Origin: Actinomycetes bacterium
GTDB lineage: Bacteria > Actinomycetota > Acidimicrobiia > Acidimicrobiales > Palsa-688
Direction: 5' to 3'
Length of the DNA: 8,174 nucleotides
Assembly: GCA_021796905.1 (NCBI GenBank)
Contig: JAKABK010000059.1
Coordinates: forward strand, 1-8,174
Positions 1 through 5,691 of this stretch are shown here, one piece after another. A program made the translations under genes and the position numbers. Position 1 is the stretch's first letter. Each line of letters starts with the position of its first letter. The notes under the pieces are model-generated. The model made no database searches. It was given only the letters and a program-made list of their open reading frames with translations, and had not been told where the DNA came from.

Positions 1-126
1 CCGCAAGAACTTGCACACCATCCCCACGCTTTGCAGCTTCGGGATGTAGCCCTGCAGGAAGAACCGATCCACACAGCGGACCTCCAAGCTCACATGGTCC
101 CGCAGTAGCGTCGCGTAGTCGGCCAT
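1..126 (-). CDS. N-terminal fragment of an uncharacterised protein (runs off the left edge)
   Basis: An open frame reads leftward from an ATG at 126-124 to the window edge, giving 42 residues that begin MADYATLLRDHVSLEVRCVD and continue with a hydrophobic/aromatic stretch (FFLQGYIPKLQSVGMV) and CKFLR. The start is well supported: a GAGGAGG Shine-Dalgarno sequence lies six bases upstream. From memory, this N-terminus (LRDHV...VDR.(F/Y)LQ.Y(I/V)PKLQ) is typical of a widely scattered family of several hundred residues with no established function, found patchily across bacteria and metagenomes. No catalytic motif is visible in this fragment and no signal peptide or membrane segment is seen. Its base composition looks less GC-rich than the sugar genes to the right, which fits a transferred gene. 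Coding status is likely; function is unknown. Confidence 0.72.
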   Translation of the reverse strand, partial: MADYATLLRDHVSLEVRCVDRFFLQGYIPKLQSVGMVCKFLR

Positions 127-132
127 TGAGAA

Positions 133-139
133 CCTCCTC
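133..139 (-). promoter_or_regulatory. Ribosome binding site of the left-edge gene
   Basis: On the minus strand this reads GAGGAGG, separated by six bases (TTCTCA) from the ATG at 126-124. It fixes the start of the left-edge gene. Confidence 0.75.
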
Positions 140-174
140 GGTTTCAGCAACCACGACGCTACGCCCGTCGCCGC

Positions 175-200
175 GAGGGCGTTTGTCGGAAAGCGCCCTC
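175..200. repeat. Inverted repeat, hairpin candidate upstream of the left-edge gene
   Basis: GAGGGCG (175-181) and CGCCCTC (194-200) are perfect 7-base complements separated by 12 bases. With a small bulge, a further CGC/GCG pairing can extend the outer end. It lies about 50 bases upstream of the left-edge gene's start, in a gene-free segment. It could be an operator, a terminator for something reading rightward, or chance in GC-rich DNA. No U-tract follows. Confidence 0.3.
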
Positions 201-609
201 CACGCGAGACGCTCAGCTCAGGTCAGGTGGTGACGTTCCCGGCGGTATGAGGCACGCTCGCTACGCCTAGGTGGGGGCGGCGGCAGCGTGTATCAAGCTG
301 TCCGTCACGACAGAGAGGGAGGAGGCCGTCTTGTGGCCAGTGCGCTCGAGATGACACCTCGTGCCGACCCCTATTGCACCCGGCCGAGGCTGCCGGTTGG
401 CTCTCCACGACCCCCACACGCCCTTGCCGCTCGACTTGCTTGCGTTCGCGGAAAGGCTCCGAGAGGTGTACTCCTTCCTGGGCCGACCGATCCCCCGGAG
501 TCCCGGAGTAGTACGGGTTTCTCCTTTGGTATAGTGTTAGGGTAGACAGCGAGCGATGGCGTCGACCGCCACGCGGTGGTGACGCCCTCCTGATCCGACG
601 AGCTTGGGA

Positions 610-715
610 TCGCCGCTGTCGTCCGTGCCCGGAGCCACCGACATCACGCCCCAAGAAGCGTCGAGCCAGAGATGCGGCTACATCTTCGACAACGACTTCT
701 CGGCCCGTTCGATCA
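610..715 (+). pseudogene. Possible remnant of an FAH-family (fumarylacetoacetate hydrolase-like) gene
   Basis: In the frame reading through 604-1014, bases 676-708 encode GYIFDNDFSAR. This fits exactly the conserved FAH-fold signature G-Y-x-x-x-N-D-x-S-A-R. The preceding residues, ATDITPQEAS, resemble the usual run-up to that motif (an I/V-T/S-x-x-x-A segment before GY). Codons in this stretch have mostly G or C at the third position, as in real genes here. Just after the motif the frame turns into arginine-rich noise, and a different frame (from 719) becomes protein-like, suggesting a frameshift. The metal-binding glutamates expected upstream are not visible, so this would be a broken piece. 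FAH enzymes hydrolyse C-C bonds in diketo-acids; one of them acts in the non-phosphorylative L-rhamnose pathway. The link to the neighbouring sugar genes is inference. Confidence 0.33.
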
Positions 716-1010
716 TAAGAGGGTGGGGTTGGTCTGCCCGGCTTCGCCCTCACCGTGTTCTGGGCCGTAGGCTCGGACCATCCTTGGCTCGACTCCATCG
801 CGGTGCTGTCAGGGGTCGTCGAGCGCTCCGGCACCGACCGGCCTGCTCGGGATCGGACTACCCTGCGAGCATCGCGTTCCGCACCTACTGCCGACCGCTG
901 GGAGCGGTGAGGGTCCACGCCCGGTTCCTCGAGCCTGCCCGGACCGCGGCGATCCGCGCCGGTCACCCCGCCCGGCTGGTCGGCCGGGGCGGGGTGGCGG
1001 GGGCCGGGAG

Positions 1011-1691
1011 GTGAGCGGGGGCTCCGGCGGGTCGCCGAGGGTGCTGGTGGTGCGGGGGGGCTGGGAGGGTCACGTGCCGGTCGAGGCGACCGGGTTGTTC
1101 GTCGGGGGCCTCACCCGGGACGGCTACGAGGTGGAGGTGTCCGACGACCTCGAGGTCTACGCGGACCGGGAGCTGATGGGACGAGTCGACCTGGTCGTGC
1201 AGTGCTGGACGATGGGCGAGATCACCGCCGAGCAGATCGCGGGGCTTCGCGCCGCGGTGGCCGAGGGTACCGGGCTCGCCGGATGGCACGGCGGGATCGT
1301 CGACTCGTTCCGTTCCTGCCCTGGCTACCTGCAGCTCACCGGCGGCCAGTTCGTCGCCCACCCCGGGGGTTTCGTCGACTACCAGGTGGTCGTGCGCGCC
1401 GAGAGCGCCGACCACCCGGTGGTCGCGGGCATCGACAGCTTCGAGGTCCGCAGCGAGCAGTACTGGGTGCTCACCGATCCCCTCGTCGAGGTGCTCGCCA
1501 CCACAACGATCCCCACCGGCGACGACGACCCGTGGCGCGCGCCGCTGACCTGCCCGGCGATCTGGACCCGGCGGTGGGGGAAGGGGAAGGTGTTCGTGAC
1601 CACCGTCGGCCACCAGGCCGACGTCAAGGACCTGGAGGTCCCCGAGGTGCACCAGATCGTCGAACGCGGGATGCGCTGGGCGTGCCGGTGA
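1011..1691 (+). CDS. ThuA-like domain protein (trehalose-utilisation family, glutamine-amidotransferase-like fold)
   Basis: A 226-residue protein of the usual size for single-domain ThuA-like proteins. Family landmarks are RGGWEGH at 15-21, a short segment LVVQCWTMGEIT, AGWHGG ending at residue 95, SEQYWVLTD, TCPAIWTR and the C-terminal GHQAD (from residue 200) before a final helix. No signal peptide is seen, so it is probably cytoplasmic. The family adopts a class I glutamine-amidotransferase-like flavodoxin fold but lacks the usual catalytic triad. In Rhizobium/Agrobacterium, ThuA works with the oxidoreductase ThuB in disaccharide (trehalose, maltitol) breakdown via 3-keto intermediates. 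Here too an oxidoreductase gene follows, supporting a ThuA/ThuB-like unit. The GTG at 1011 is embedded in GGAGGTGA, leaving no normal ribosome-binding spacing; GTG at 1041 is an alternative. The stop overlaps the next small ORF as GTGA. Family assignment is firm; substrate is unknown. Confidence 0.9.
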   Translation: MSGGSGGSPRVLVVRGGWEGHVPVEATGLFVGGLTRDGYEVEVSDDLEVYADRELMGRVDLVVQCWTMGEITAEQIAGLRAAVAEGTGLAGWHGGIVDSFRSCPGYLQLTGGQFVAHPGGFVDYQVVVRAESADHPVVAGIDSFEVRSEQYWVLTDPLVEVLATTTIPTGDDDPWRAPLTCPAIWTRRWGKGKVFVTTVGHQADVKDLEVPEVHQIVERGMRWACR

Positions 1692-1816
1692 ACCCGCTCA
1701 CCCGGCCCGCCGCGGTCCGGCTCCGCAGACTCCGGGAGGCCGCCGTCGACTTCCCCGCCGTGCTCGGCCGGGTGGCGAGCGCTCACGGCTCCGGGCCGGC
1801 AGGAGACCGGGGTTGA
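1688..1816 (+). CDS. Possible 42-codon linker ORF between the ThuA-like and oxidoreductase genes
   Basis: A GTG at 1688-1690 overlaps the ThuA-like stop (GTGA), and its own TGA at 1814-1816 overlaps the TTG start of the oxidoreductase (TTGA). The ORF therefore fills the 121-base gap exactly, with translational-coupling overlaps at both ends. The peptide is basic (MNPLTRPAAVRLRRLREAAV, then DFPAVLGRVASAHGSGPAGDRG), with no recognised domain. Codon positions show the pattern of real genes in high-GC DNA: third positions are about 88% G/C and second positions about 64%. There is no independent Shine-Dalgarno sequence at its start. Alternatively it is an untranslated spacer, since this frame happens to be open for a long way through the ThuA-like gene. 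It may simply serve to carry ribosomes to the downstream start. I do not recognise a homologue. Confidence 0.33.
   Translation: MNPLTRPAAVRLRRLREAAVDFPAVLGRVASAHGSGPAGDRG
1801..1805 (+). promoter_or_regulatory. Ribosome binding site deciding the TTG start at 1813
   Basis: AGGAG seven bases before the TTG at 1813-1815. It supports this unusual start over later in-frame candidates, and the encoded nucleotide-binding strand begins properly about ten residues in. Confidence 0.7.
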
Positions 1817-2976
1817 CCGGCGACGGGCCGGCGGGCACTAGCCGGATCGGGGTGGTCGGCTGCGGGAAGATCTCCGAGGTGTACCTGCGCACCATGGTCG
1901 AGACCCCCGGCCTGGAGGTGACGGCCGTCGCCGACCTCGATCCCGCCAGGGCACGCGAAGCGGCCGGGCTCTGCCCCGGTTGCCGCGCAGAGCCCGTGGA
2001 GGACCTGCTGGTCGCCGCCGACGTCGACATCGTCGTCAACCTCACCGTCCCCGCCGCCCACGCCGAGGTCAGCGCCGCCGCGCTGCGAGCCGGCAAGCAC
2101 GTCTACACCGAGAAACCCCTCGCCCTCGACGCCGCCACCGGACGGGAGGTGATGGCGCTCGCCGCCTCCCGCTCGCTGCGGGTCGGGGCCGCCCCCGACA
2201 CCGTCGCCGGCACGGGCACCCAGACCGCCCGGGCGATCATCGACCGCGGCGGGATCGGCACCCCGGTCGCCGCAACCGCGTTCATGGCCAGCCACGGCCC
2301 CGAGAGCTGGCACCCCCGCCCCCACTTCTACTACCAGCCCGGCGGCGGCCCGCTGCTCGACATGGGCCCTTACTACCTGAGCGCCCTGGTCCACCTGCTC
2401 GGCCCGATCACCCGGGTCACCGGGGTTGCCCGCCGCGGTGCCTCCGAACGCGAGGTCGGCTCCGGGCCCGACACCGGCACCCGCGTCCCGGTCGAGATCG
2501 ACACCCACGTCGCCGGGCTCCTCGAGCACGATTCCGGCGCGCTCACCACCCTCGTCACCAGCTTCGAGGCCTGGGCGTCGCGCCTGCCACGAATCGAGGT
2601 CTACGGCACCGAAGGGTCCCTCTCGGCCCCCGACCCCAACCGCTTCGACGGGACCGTCGAGATCTTCACCCCGGCGAGCCCGGAGTGGACCGTGGTCCCA
2701 GCGACCGCCGGTTTCGTCGGCGCGGCGCGCGGGGTCGGCGTCGCCGACCTCGCCCGCAGCCTCACTGCACCAGCCGAACCGGTCGCCTCCGGCGAGCTCG
2801 GCCAGCACGTGCTCGAGGTGATGGACGGCCTGCTGCGCTCCGCCCACACCGGGACCGGTGTCGACATCCCCCCGATCTCGGGTCGCCCGCCGGCCGTGGC
2901 GCTCCTGCCCGCAGCCGCAGCCGCCGGGCACCACGGCGAGCCGTCGGGAGCTCGGAGCACCGGGGACCTCGGGTAG
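1813..2976 (+). CDS. Gfo/Idh/MocA-family NAD(P)-dependent sugar oxidoreductase (ThuB-like by context)
   Basis: A 387-residue protein, typical family length. The N-terminal Rossmann fold has IGVVGCGKIS at 12-21 and an acidic residue after the second strand (AVADLD, about 38-43) suited to an NAD(H) ribose. The family signature EKPLA is at 100-104, where K101 is the expected catalytic lysine. The C-terminal alpha/beta domain has the GGGPLLDMGPYY loop at 177-188, the usual substrate-side motif of this subgroup. Members oxidise or reduce a sugar or cyclitol hydroxyl, often making 3-keto sugars, in the cytoplasm. Directly following a ThuA-like gene recalls the ThuA-ThuB pair, in which the oxidoreductase partner belongs to this family. 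The last 30 or so residues are Ala/Gly/Pro-rich and look disordered. Start is TTG, backed by AGGAG. The gene converges with the kinase gene, leaving 45 bases. Family is certain; the sugar acted on is not. Confidence 0.92.
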   Translation: MTGDGPAGTSRIGVVGCGKISEVYLRTMVETPGLEVTAVADLDPARAREAAGLCPGCRAEPVEDLLVAADVDIVVNLTVPAAHAEVSAAALRAGKHVYTEKPLALDAATGREVMALAASRSLRVGAAPDTVAGTGTQTARAIIDRGGIGTPVAATAFMASHGPESWHPRPHFYYQPGGGPLLDMGPYYLSALVHLLGPITRVTGVARRGASEREVGSGPDTGTRVPVEIDTHVAGLLEHDSGALTTLVTSFEAWASRLPRIEVYGTEGSLSAPDPNRFDGTVEIFTPASPEWTVVPATAGFVGAARGVGVADLARSLTAPAEPVASGELGQHVLEVMDGLLRSAHTGTGVDIPPISGRPPAVALLPAAAAAGHHGEPSGARSTGDLG

Positions 2977-3021
2977 GCCGCCGGGCCCGGTTGGCGCCGG
3001 GGACCCGGCCGCGGGGTCGGT

Positions 3022-4461
3022 TCAGCCGCCTCGGGCGAAGTACCCCGAGGCGGCAGCGCCCCAGCCGGCCAGACGCCCGCAGAGCTGCTCGTCGCGGGCG
3101 ACGGCGTCGACGACTTCGCCCTCCCGGGTCCGCCACCGCCCGGCGATCTCTGCCGGCGCCACCTGCTCGGCGACCGCCGCCGCCTGCAGCGCCGCGCCGA
3201 GAGCCACCAGCTCGCTCGAGTGCGGCACGACGAGGGACCGGCCGGTCACCCGGCCGAGGGCGTCCTGCCAGGTCCGGCCGCGCGAACCGCCACCGACCAG
3301 TACCAGCGGCCCGGGCCCCGCACCGCTCTGCTCAGCGACCCGCTCCAGGGCGACCGCGAGAGTCCAGGCCGCCCCCTCGTAGGCCGCCAGGAGGACAGCG
3401 CGGCGGTCGGTGCCGTGACGGAGCCCGGCGAGAGCCCCCGACGCGCCGGGCAGGTCCGGGGTCCGCTCCCCGTCCAGCCACGGCAGGAACACGACCTCAC
3501 CCGAGGAGACGGCCACGTCGTCACGGTCGAGGCCGAGCAGAGCTGCCGCCGAGTCCACCGCGAGGGTGGCGTTGAGCGTGCAGGCGAGCGGCAGGAACCG
3601 GCCGTCGGCGGAAGCGAACCCGGCGACGACCCCGGTGGGCTCGGCGCACGGCGCGGCCGAGACCGAGAACGCCGTGCCGGAGGTGCCGAGCGAGACGCAC
3701 AGCTCGCCGGGTGCCAGGCCGAGACCGAGCGCGGCAGCCGCGTTGTCACCCGCACCCGGGCCGACGAGCGCCCCGCGGGGCAGACCGAACCGCTCGGCGG
3801 CGTCCGCCGACACCTCCCCCGCCGGCTCGGCCGGGCCGAGGACCGCCGGGAGCCGCTCCCGGTCGAGGCCGACCGCCGGCAGGGACAGCACGTCGTCGGC
3901 GTAGTCGTCGTCGGCCGGGCTCCACCACCCCGTCCCCGAGGCGTCGCTGCGATCGGTGGAGGGCGACCGCCCGGTGAGCAGCGAGGCGAGGTAGTCGTGC
4001 GGCAGGCACACCGTGGCGGCCCGGCGGGCCACCTCGGGTCGGCTGCGGCGCAGCCAGGCCCACGACGACACGGTGAACGCGGCGGTGAGGACCGACCCCA
4101 CCCGGGCGGCGCAGGCCTGCGGGCCGCCGAGGTCGGCGACCAGGCGGGCGGCGTCGGGGGCGGAGCGGGTGTCGTTCCAGAGGATCGCCGGGGCGACGGC
4201 ACGCCGGTCCCTGTCGAGTGCCACCAGCCCGTGCTGCTGGGCGGCGACCGAGACCGCCGAGACCCGCCCGGCGCAACCGGTCGATGCCAGTGCCTCGCCG
4301 AGCGCCCGGGCCCACACCTCGGGGTCGGTCACCCGGGCGCCGCCGGTCCCCTCCACGGCGTGGCTGCCACGCCCGAGACCCACGATCCTGCCGTCGTCGG
4401 TGTCGACCACGGCGACCTTGGTCGACTGCGTGGAGCTGTCCACCCCGGCTACCAGGACCAC
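3022..4461 (-). CDS. xylB: FGGY-family carbohydrate kinase, xylulokinase (XylB) type
   Basis: A 479-residue protein, normal length for xylulokinase. It phosphorylates a ketose with ATP in the cytoplasm. Visible motifs: the N-terminal phosphate loop AGVDSSTQSTK (5-15); the substrate loop QQHG (75-78), whose histidine aligns with H78 of E. coli XylB; LWNDTRS; LPHDYL; TDRSDASGTGWWSP; GPGAGDNAA with D239 as the expected catalytic base; SLGTSGT; FLPWLDGERTPDLPGA; and the adenosine-side VGGGSRGRTWQDALGR. These are XylB-type features rather than rhamnulokinase (RhaB) features. GTG at 4461 was chosen because the first strand starts there; TTG at 4470 is an alternative, and neither has a strong Shine-Dalgarno sequence. 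It lies 46 bases after the LacI gene on the same strand, so it is probably co-transcribed. D-xylulose is the standard substrate; next to a rhamnose isomerase, L-rhamnulose or another ketohexose is possible. Confidence 0.9.
   Translation of the reverse strand: MVLVAGVDSSTQSTKVAVVDTDDGRIVGLGRGSHAVEGTGGARVTDPEVWARALGEALASTGCAGRVSAVSVAAQQHGLVALDRDRRAVAPAILWNDTRSAPDAARLVADLGGPQACAARVGSVLTAAFTVSSWAWLRRSRPEVARRAATVCLPHDYLASLLTGRSPSTDRSDASGTGWWSPADDDYADDVLSLPAVGLDRERLPAVLGPAEPAGEVSADAAERFGLPRGALVGPGAGDNAAAALGLGLAPGELCVSLGTSGTAFSVSAAPCAEPTGVVAGFASADGRFLPLACTLNATLAVDSAAALLGLDRDDVAVSSGEVVFLPWLDGERTPDLPGASGALAGLRHGTDRRAVLLAAYEGAAWTLAVALERVAEQSGAGPGPLVLVGGGSRGRTWQDALGRVTGRSLVVPHSSELVALGAALQAAAVAEQVAPAEIAGRWRTREGEVVDAVARDEQLCGRLAGWGAAASGYFARGG
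3025..3054. terminator. Perfect 11-bp hairpin between convergent operons, probable bidirectional terminator
   Basis: GCCGCCTCGGG (3025-3035) and CCCGAGGCGGC (3044-3054) pair perfectly around an 8-base loop. It begins one base inside the kinase stop codon (3024-3022), so the hairpin covers the last ten kinase codons, and it lies 48 bases past the oxidoreductase stop. There is no T-tract on either strand, as is common for actinobacterial terminator hairpins. The coding constraint on the kinase tail (AASGYFARGG) weakens the case, but a perfect 11-bp stem at a convergent junction is unlikely by chance. Confidence 0.55.
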
Positions 4462-4507
4462 GGCACCCAACCTAGTGGTAACCGGGCGGGGCAGGACCGA
4501 TCGTCGG

Positions 4508-5557
4508 TCAGGACCCCCCCGCCGGGAGCGACCGTCTGCGCCGGCGCAGCCGGGTCGCGCTCGACGCCCGCACCACCAGCTCCGGGTCGAAGACCATCCG
4601 GCGATGACGGTGACCCTGGTCCTCGGCCTCTTCCACCAGGAGCTGGGCGGCGGCCCGGCCGAGCTGCTGGCGGGGTTGGCGGATCGAGCTGAGCGGCACC
4701 GCGGCGACCGACGCGAAGTCGATGTCGTCGTAGCCGACGATGGCCACGTCGCCGGGGACCTCGAGGCCCTCGTGGGTGAGCGCCTGGAGGACTCCGAGGG
4801 CGACCAGGTCGTTGACGCAGAAAACCGCGGTCGGCCGCGACGAGCGCCGGGTGGCGGCGATCTCGAGCCCGGCGGCGCGGCCACCCGCCACGTTGAGGCT
4901 CGTGGTCTCGATCACCTCGAGCGCTGCGTCGTCACCTGCGGCGCAGACCGCATCCTTGGCTCCGCGTCGCCGGTCGGCGACCTGACGTGCCTCTCCGCTG
5001 CCGACGAAAGCCACCCGCAGGTGCCCGAGCCCGAGGAGGTGCTCGACGGCCGCGCGGCCGCCGGCGACGTCGTCGACCGACACCGAGCACTGAGCGGCGC
5101 GCGTGGCGCGCCGGTCGAGCAGCACCACCGGCACCCCCCGGGCCCGCAGGGCGTCGATACGGTGCCGGTCACCGTCGGCGGGGACGATCAGCACCCCCCT
5201 GACCCGCTGCTCGGCGAGGATGTCCAGGTACCGGCCCTCCTTGGCCGGGTCGCCGTCACTGTTGCAGAAGATCACCGAGAGACCGGCCTCGCTGGCCGCG
5301 TCCTCGACCCCGCGGGCGACGTCGGTGAAGAACGGGTTGGCGATGTCGAGGACCACCAGGCCGACGGTCCGGCTGCGCCCCGCACGCAGGTGCCTGGCCG
5401 ACTCGTTGCGCACGAAGCCGAGGGCCGCCACGGCCTCGCGCACCCGTTCCCGGGTTGCCGGGGAGAGCGCGTCGGGACGGTTCAAGAAGTTCGAGACCGT
5501 TCCGACCGAGACCCCGGCGCGCTCGGCTACGGTCTTGATGCTTACCGGGCGCCCCAC
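4508..5557 (-). CDS. LacI-family transcriptional repressor
   Basis: A 349-residue protein with the full LacI/PurR layout. The N-terminal helix-turn-helix spans about 6-28 (SIKTVAERAGVSVGTVSNFL), followed by the third helix and hinge (GFVRNESARHLRAGRS, 47-62). The periplasmic-binding-like effector domain then starts at VGLVVLDIANPFFTDVARG and includes a VLIVPADGD segment, a VSVDDVAGG strand, GHLRVAFVG, CVNDLVALGVL and VAIVGYDDIDFASV. The tail is arginine-rich (RLRRRRRS). It should bind a palindromic operator in the divergent gap and be released by a sugar or sugar-phosphate. It is divergent from the isomerase gene and upstream of the kinase gene, so it likely controls both and itself. Start is GTG at 5557, four bases after GGAGG; a longer N-terminal version would precede the HTH with unconserved sequence. 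Confidence 0.93.
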   Translation of the reverse strand: MGRPVSIKTVAERAGVSVGTVSNFLNRPDALSPATRERVREAVAALGFVRNESARHLRAGRSRTVGLVVLDIANPFFTDVARGVEDAASEAGLSVIFCNSDGDPAKEGRYLDILAEQRVRGVLIVPADGDRHRIDALRARGVPVVLLDRRATRAAQCSVSVDDVAGGRAAVEHLLGLGHLRVAFVGSGEARQVADRRRGAKDAVCAAGDDAALEVIETTSLNVAGGRAAGLEIAATRRSSRPTAVFCVNDLVALGVLQALTHEGLEVPGDVAIVGYDDIDFASVAAVPLSSIRQPRQQLGRAAAQLLVEEAEDQGHRHRRMVFDPELVVRASSATRLRRRRRSLPAGGS

Positions 5558-5561
5558 GCTG

Positions 5562-5566
5562 CCTCC
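5562..5566 (-). promoter_or_regulatory. Ribosome binding site of the LacI gene
   Basis: GGAGG on the minus strand, four bases before the GTG at 5557-5555. The spacing is short but acceptable, and it supports this start over upstream in-frame codons. Confidence 0.55.
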
Positions 5567-5593
5567 GATGACATTGTCCTCACCGTAGCCGTC

Positions 5594-5608
5594 GTGGCCG
5601 GCGGCCAC
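5594..5608. repeat. Inverted repeat in the divergent lacI/isomerase gap
   Basis: GTGGCC and GGCCAC flank a 3-base GGC, a perfect 6-bp dyad. It sits between the LacI start and the isomerase promoter, so it may be a second regulator site or part of the LacI leader. It does not look like a classic LacI-family operator, which usually has a central CG and A/T-rich arms. Confidence 0.28.
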
Positions 5609-5618
5609 TACAGGGGTC

Positions 5619-5647
5619 TTGACACCCACCGCCGGGGTGCGTAGCTT
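5619..5647 (+). promoter_or_regulatory. Probable housekeeping-sigma promoter of the isomerase gene
   Basis: A perfect -35 TTGACA (5619-5624), a 17-base spacer and TAGCTT (5642-5647), which fits the actinobacterial TAnnnT -10. The predicted transcript start is near 5654, giving a leader of roughly 38 bases with AGGAGG and the TTG start. This is the best promoter match in the window. Confidence 0.6.
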
Positions 5648-5657
5648 CCAGGGCGAG

Positions 5658-5669
5658 TGAAACGATCCA
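5658..5669 (+). promoter_or_regulatory. Candidate LacI-family operator downstream of the isomerase promoter
   Basis: TGAAACGATCCA is an imperfect dyad (4 of 6 positions symmetric) around a central CG, resembling the TGAAACGTTTCA-like sites bound by actinobacterial LacI-family regulators. It lies about 10 bases after the -10, overlapping the start of transcription, an effective place for repression. It is adjacent to the divergently transcribed LacI gene. The symmetry is incomplete, so this is a candidate only. Confidence 0.42.
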
Positions 5670-5676
5670 CCCCAGC

Positions 5677-5682
5677 AGGAGG
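5677..5682 (+). promoter_or_regulatory. Ribosome binding site deciding the TTG start of the isomerase
   Basis: AGGAGG, nine bases before the TTG at 5692-5694. It is a strong match and supports the non-ATG start. Confidence 0.75.
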
Positions 5683-5691
5683 CCCTGGACG

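Larger units (their letters stand above)
127..1010. other. Gene-poor, apparently decayed segment
   Basis: No frame across these 884 bases gives a complete credible protein. The longest open frames (minus 966-223, plus 604-1014) have arginine/proline-rich composition typical of non-coding frames. Short stretches look like former coding sequence. Plus 361-534 (57 codons, no ribosome binding site) contains LLAFAERLREVYSFLGRPI. Plus 610-715 carries an FAH-like motif and is listed separately. Plus 719-910 contains GFALTVFWAVGSDHPWLDS in a different frame, just after that motif. The last plus-strand frame stops at 1012-1014, overlapping the GTG of the ThuA-like gene as GTGA. I see no tRNA, insertion-sequence ends, CRISPR repeats or clear promoter. 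The simplest reading is remains of one or more frameshifted genes at the border of the sugar locus. Confidence 0.5.

Noticed and set aside
530..535. TATAGT as a possible -10 promoter in the gene-poor left segment
   Set aside because: No acceptable -35 lies at the right distance, and the only start codon just downstream (556) leads to an eight-codon ORF.
1783..2934. A 383-codon open frame on the minus strand, antisense to the oxidoreductase gene
   Set aside because: Its Gly/Asp/Val/Arg-rich sequence has no domain, and it mirrors a well-supported oxidoreductase; high GC keeps the antisense frame open.
1980..3575. A 531-codon plus-strand frame crossing the oxidoreductase and kinase ends
   Set aside because: It is almost entirely arginine and proline, runs through two real genes and the hairpin, and has no coding signature.
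4462..4884. An upstream extension of the kinase frame (to 620 codons in total)
   Set aside because: The extension overlaps the LacI C-terminus in another frame and is Arg/Ser/Pro-rich. The kinase's first strand and phosphate loop begin just after the GTG at 4461.
4013..5644. A 543-codon plus-strand frame antisense to the kinase and LacI genes
   Set aside because: It is a shadow of two clear minus-strand genes, with no recognisable protein features.
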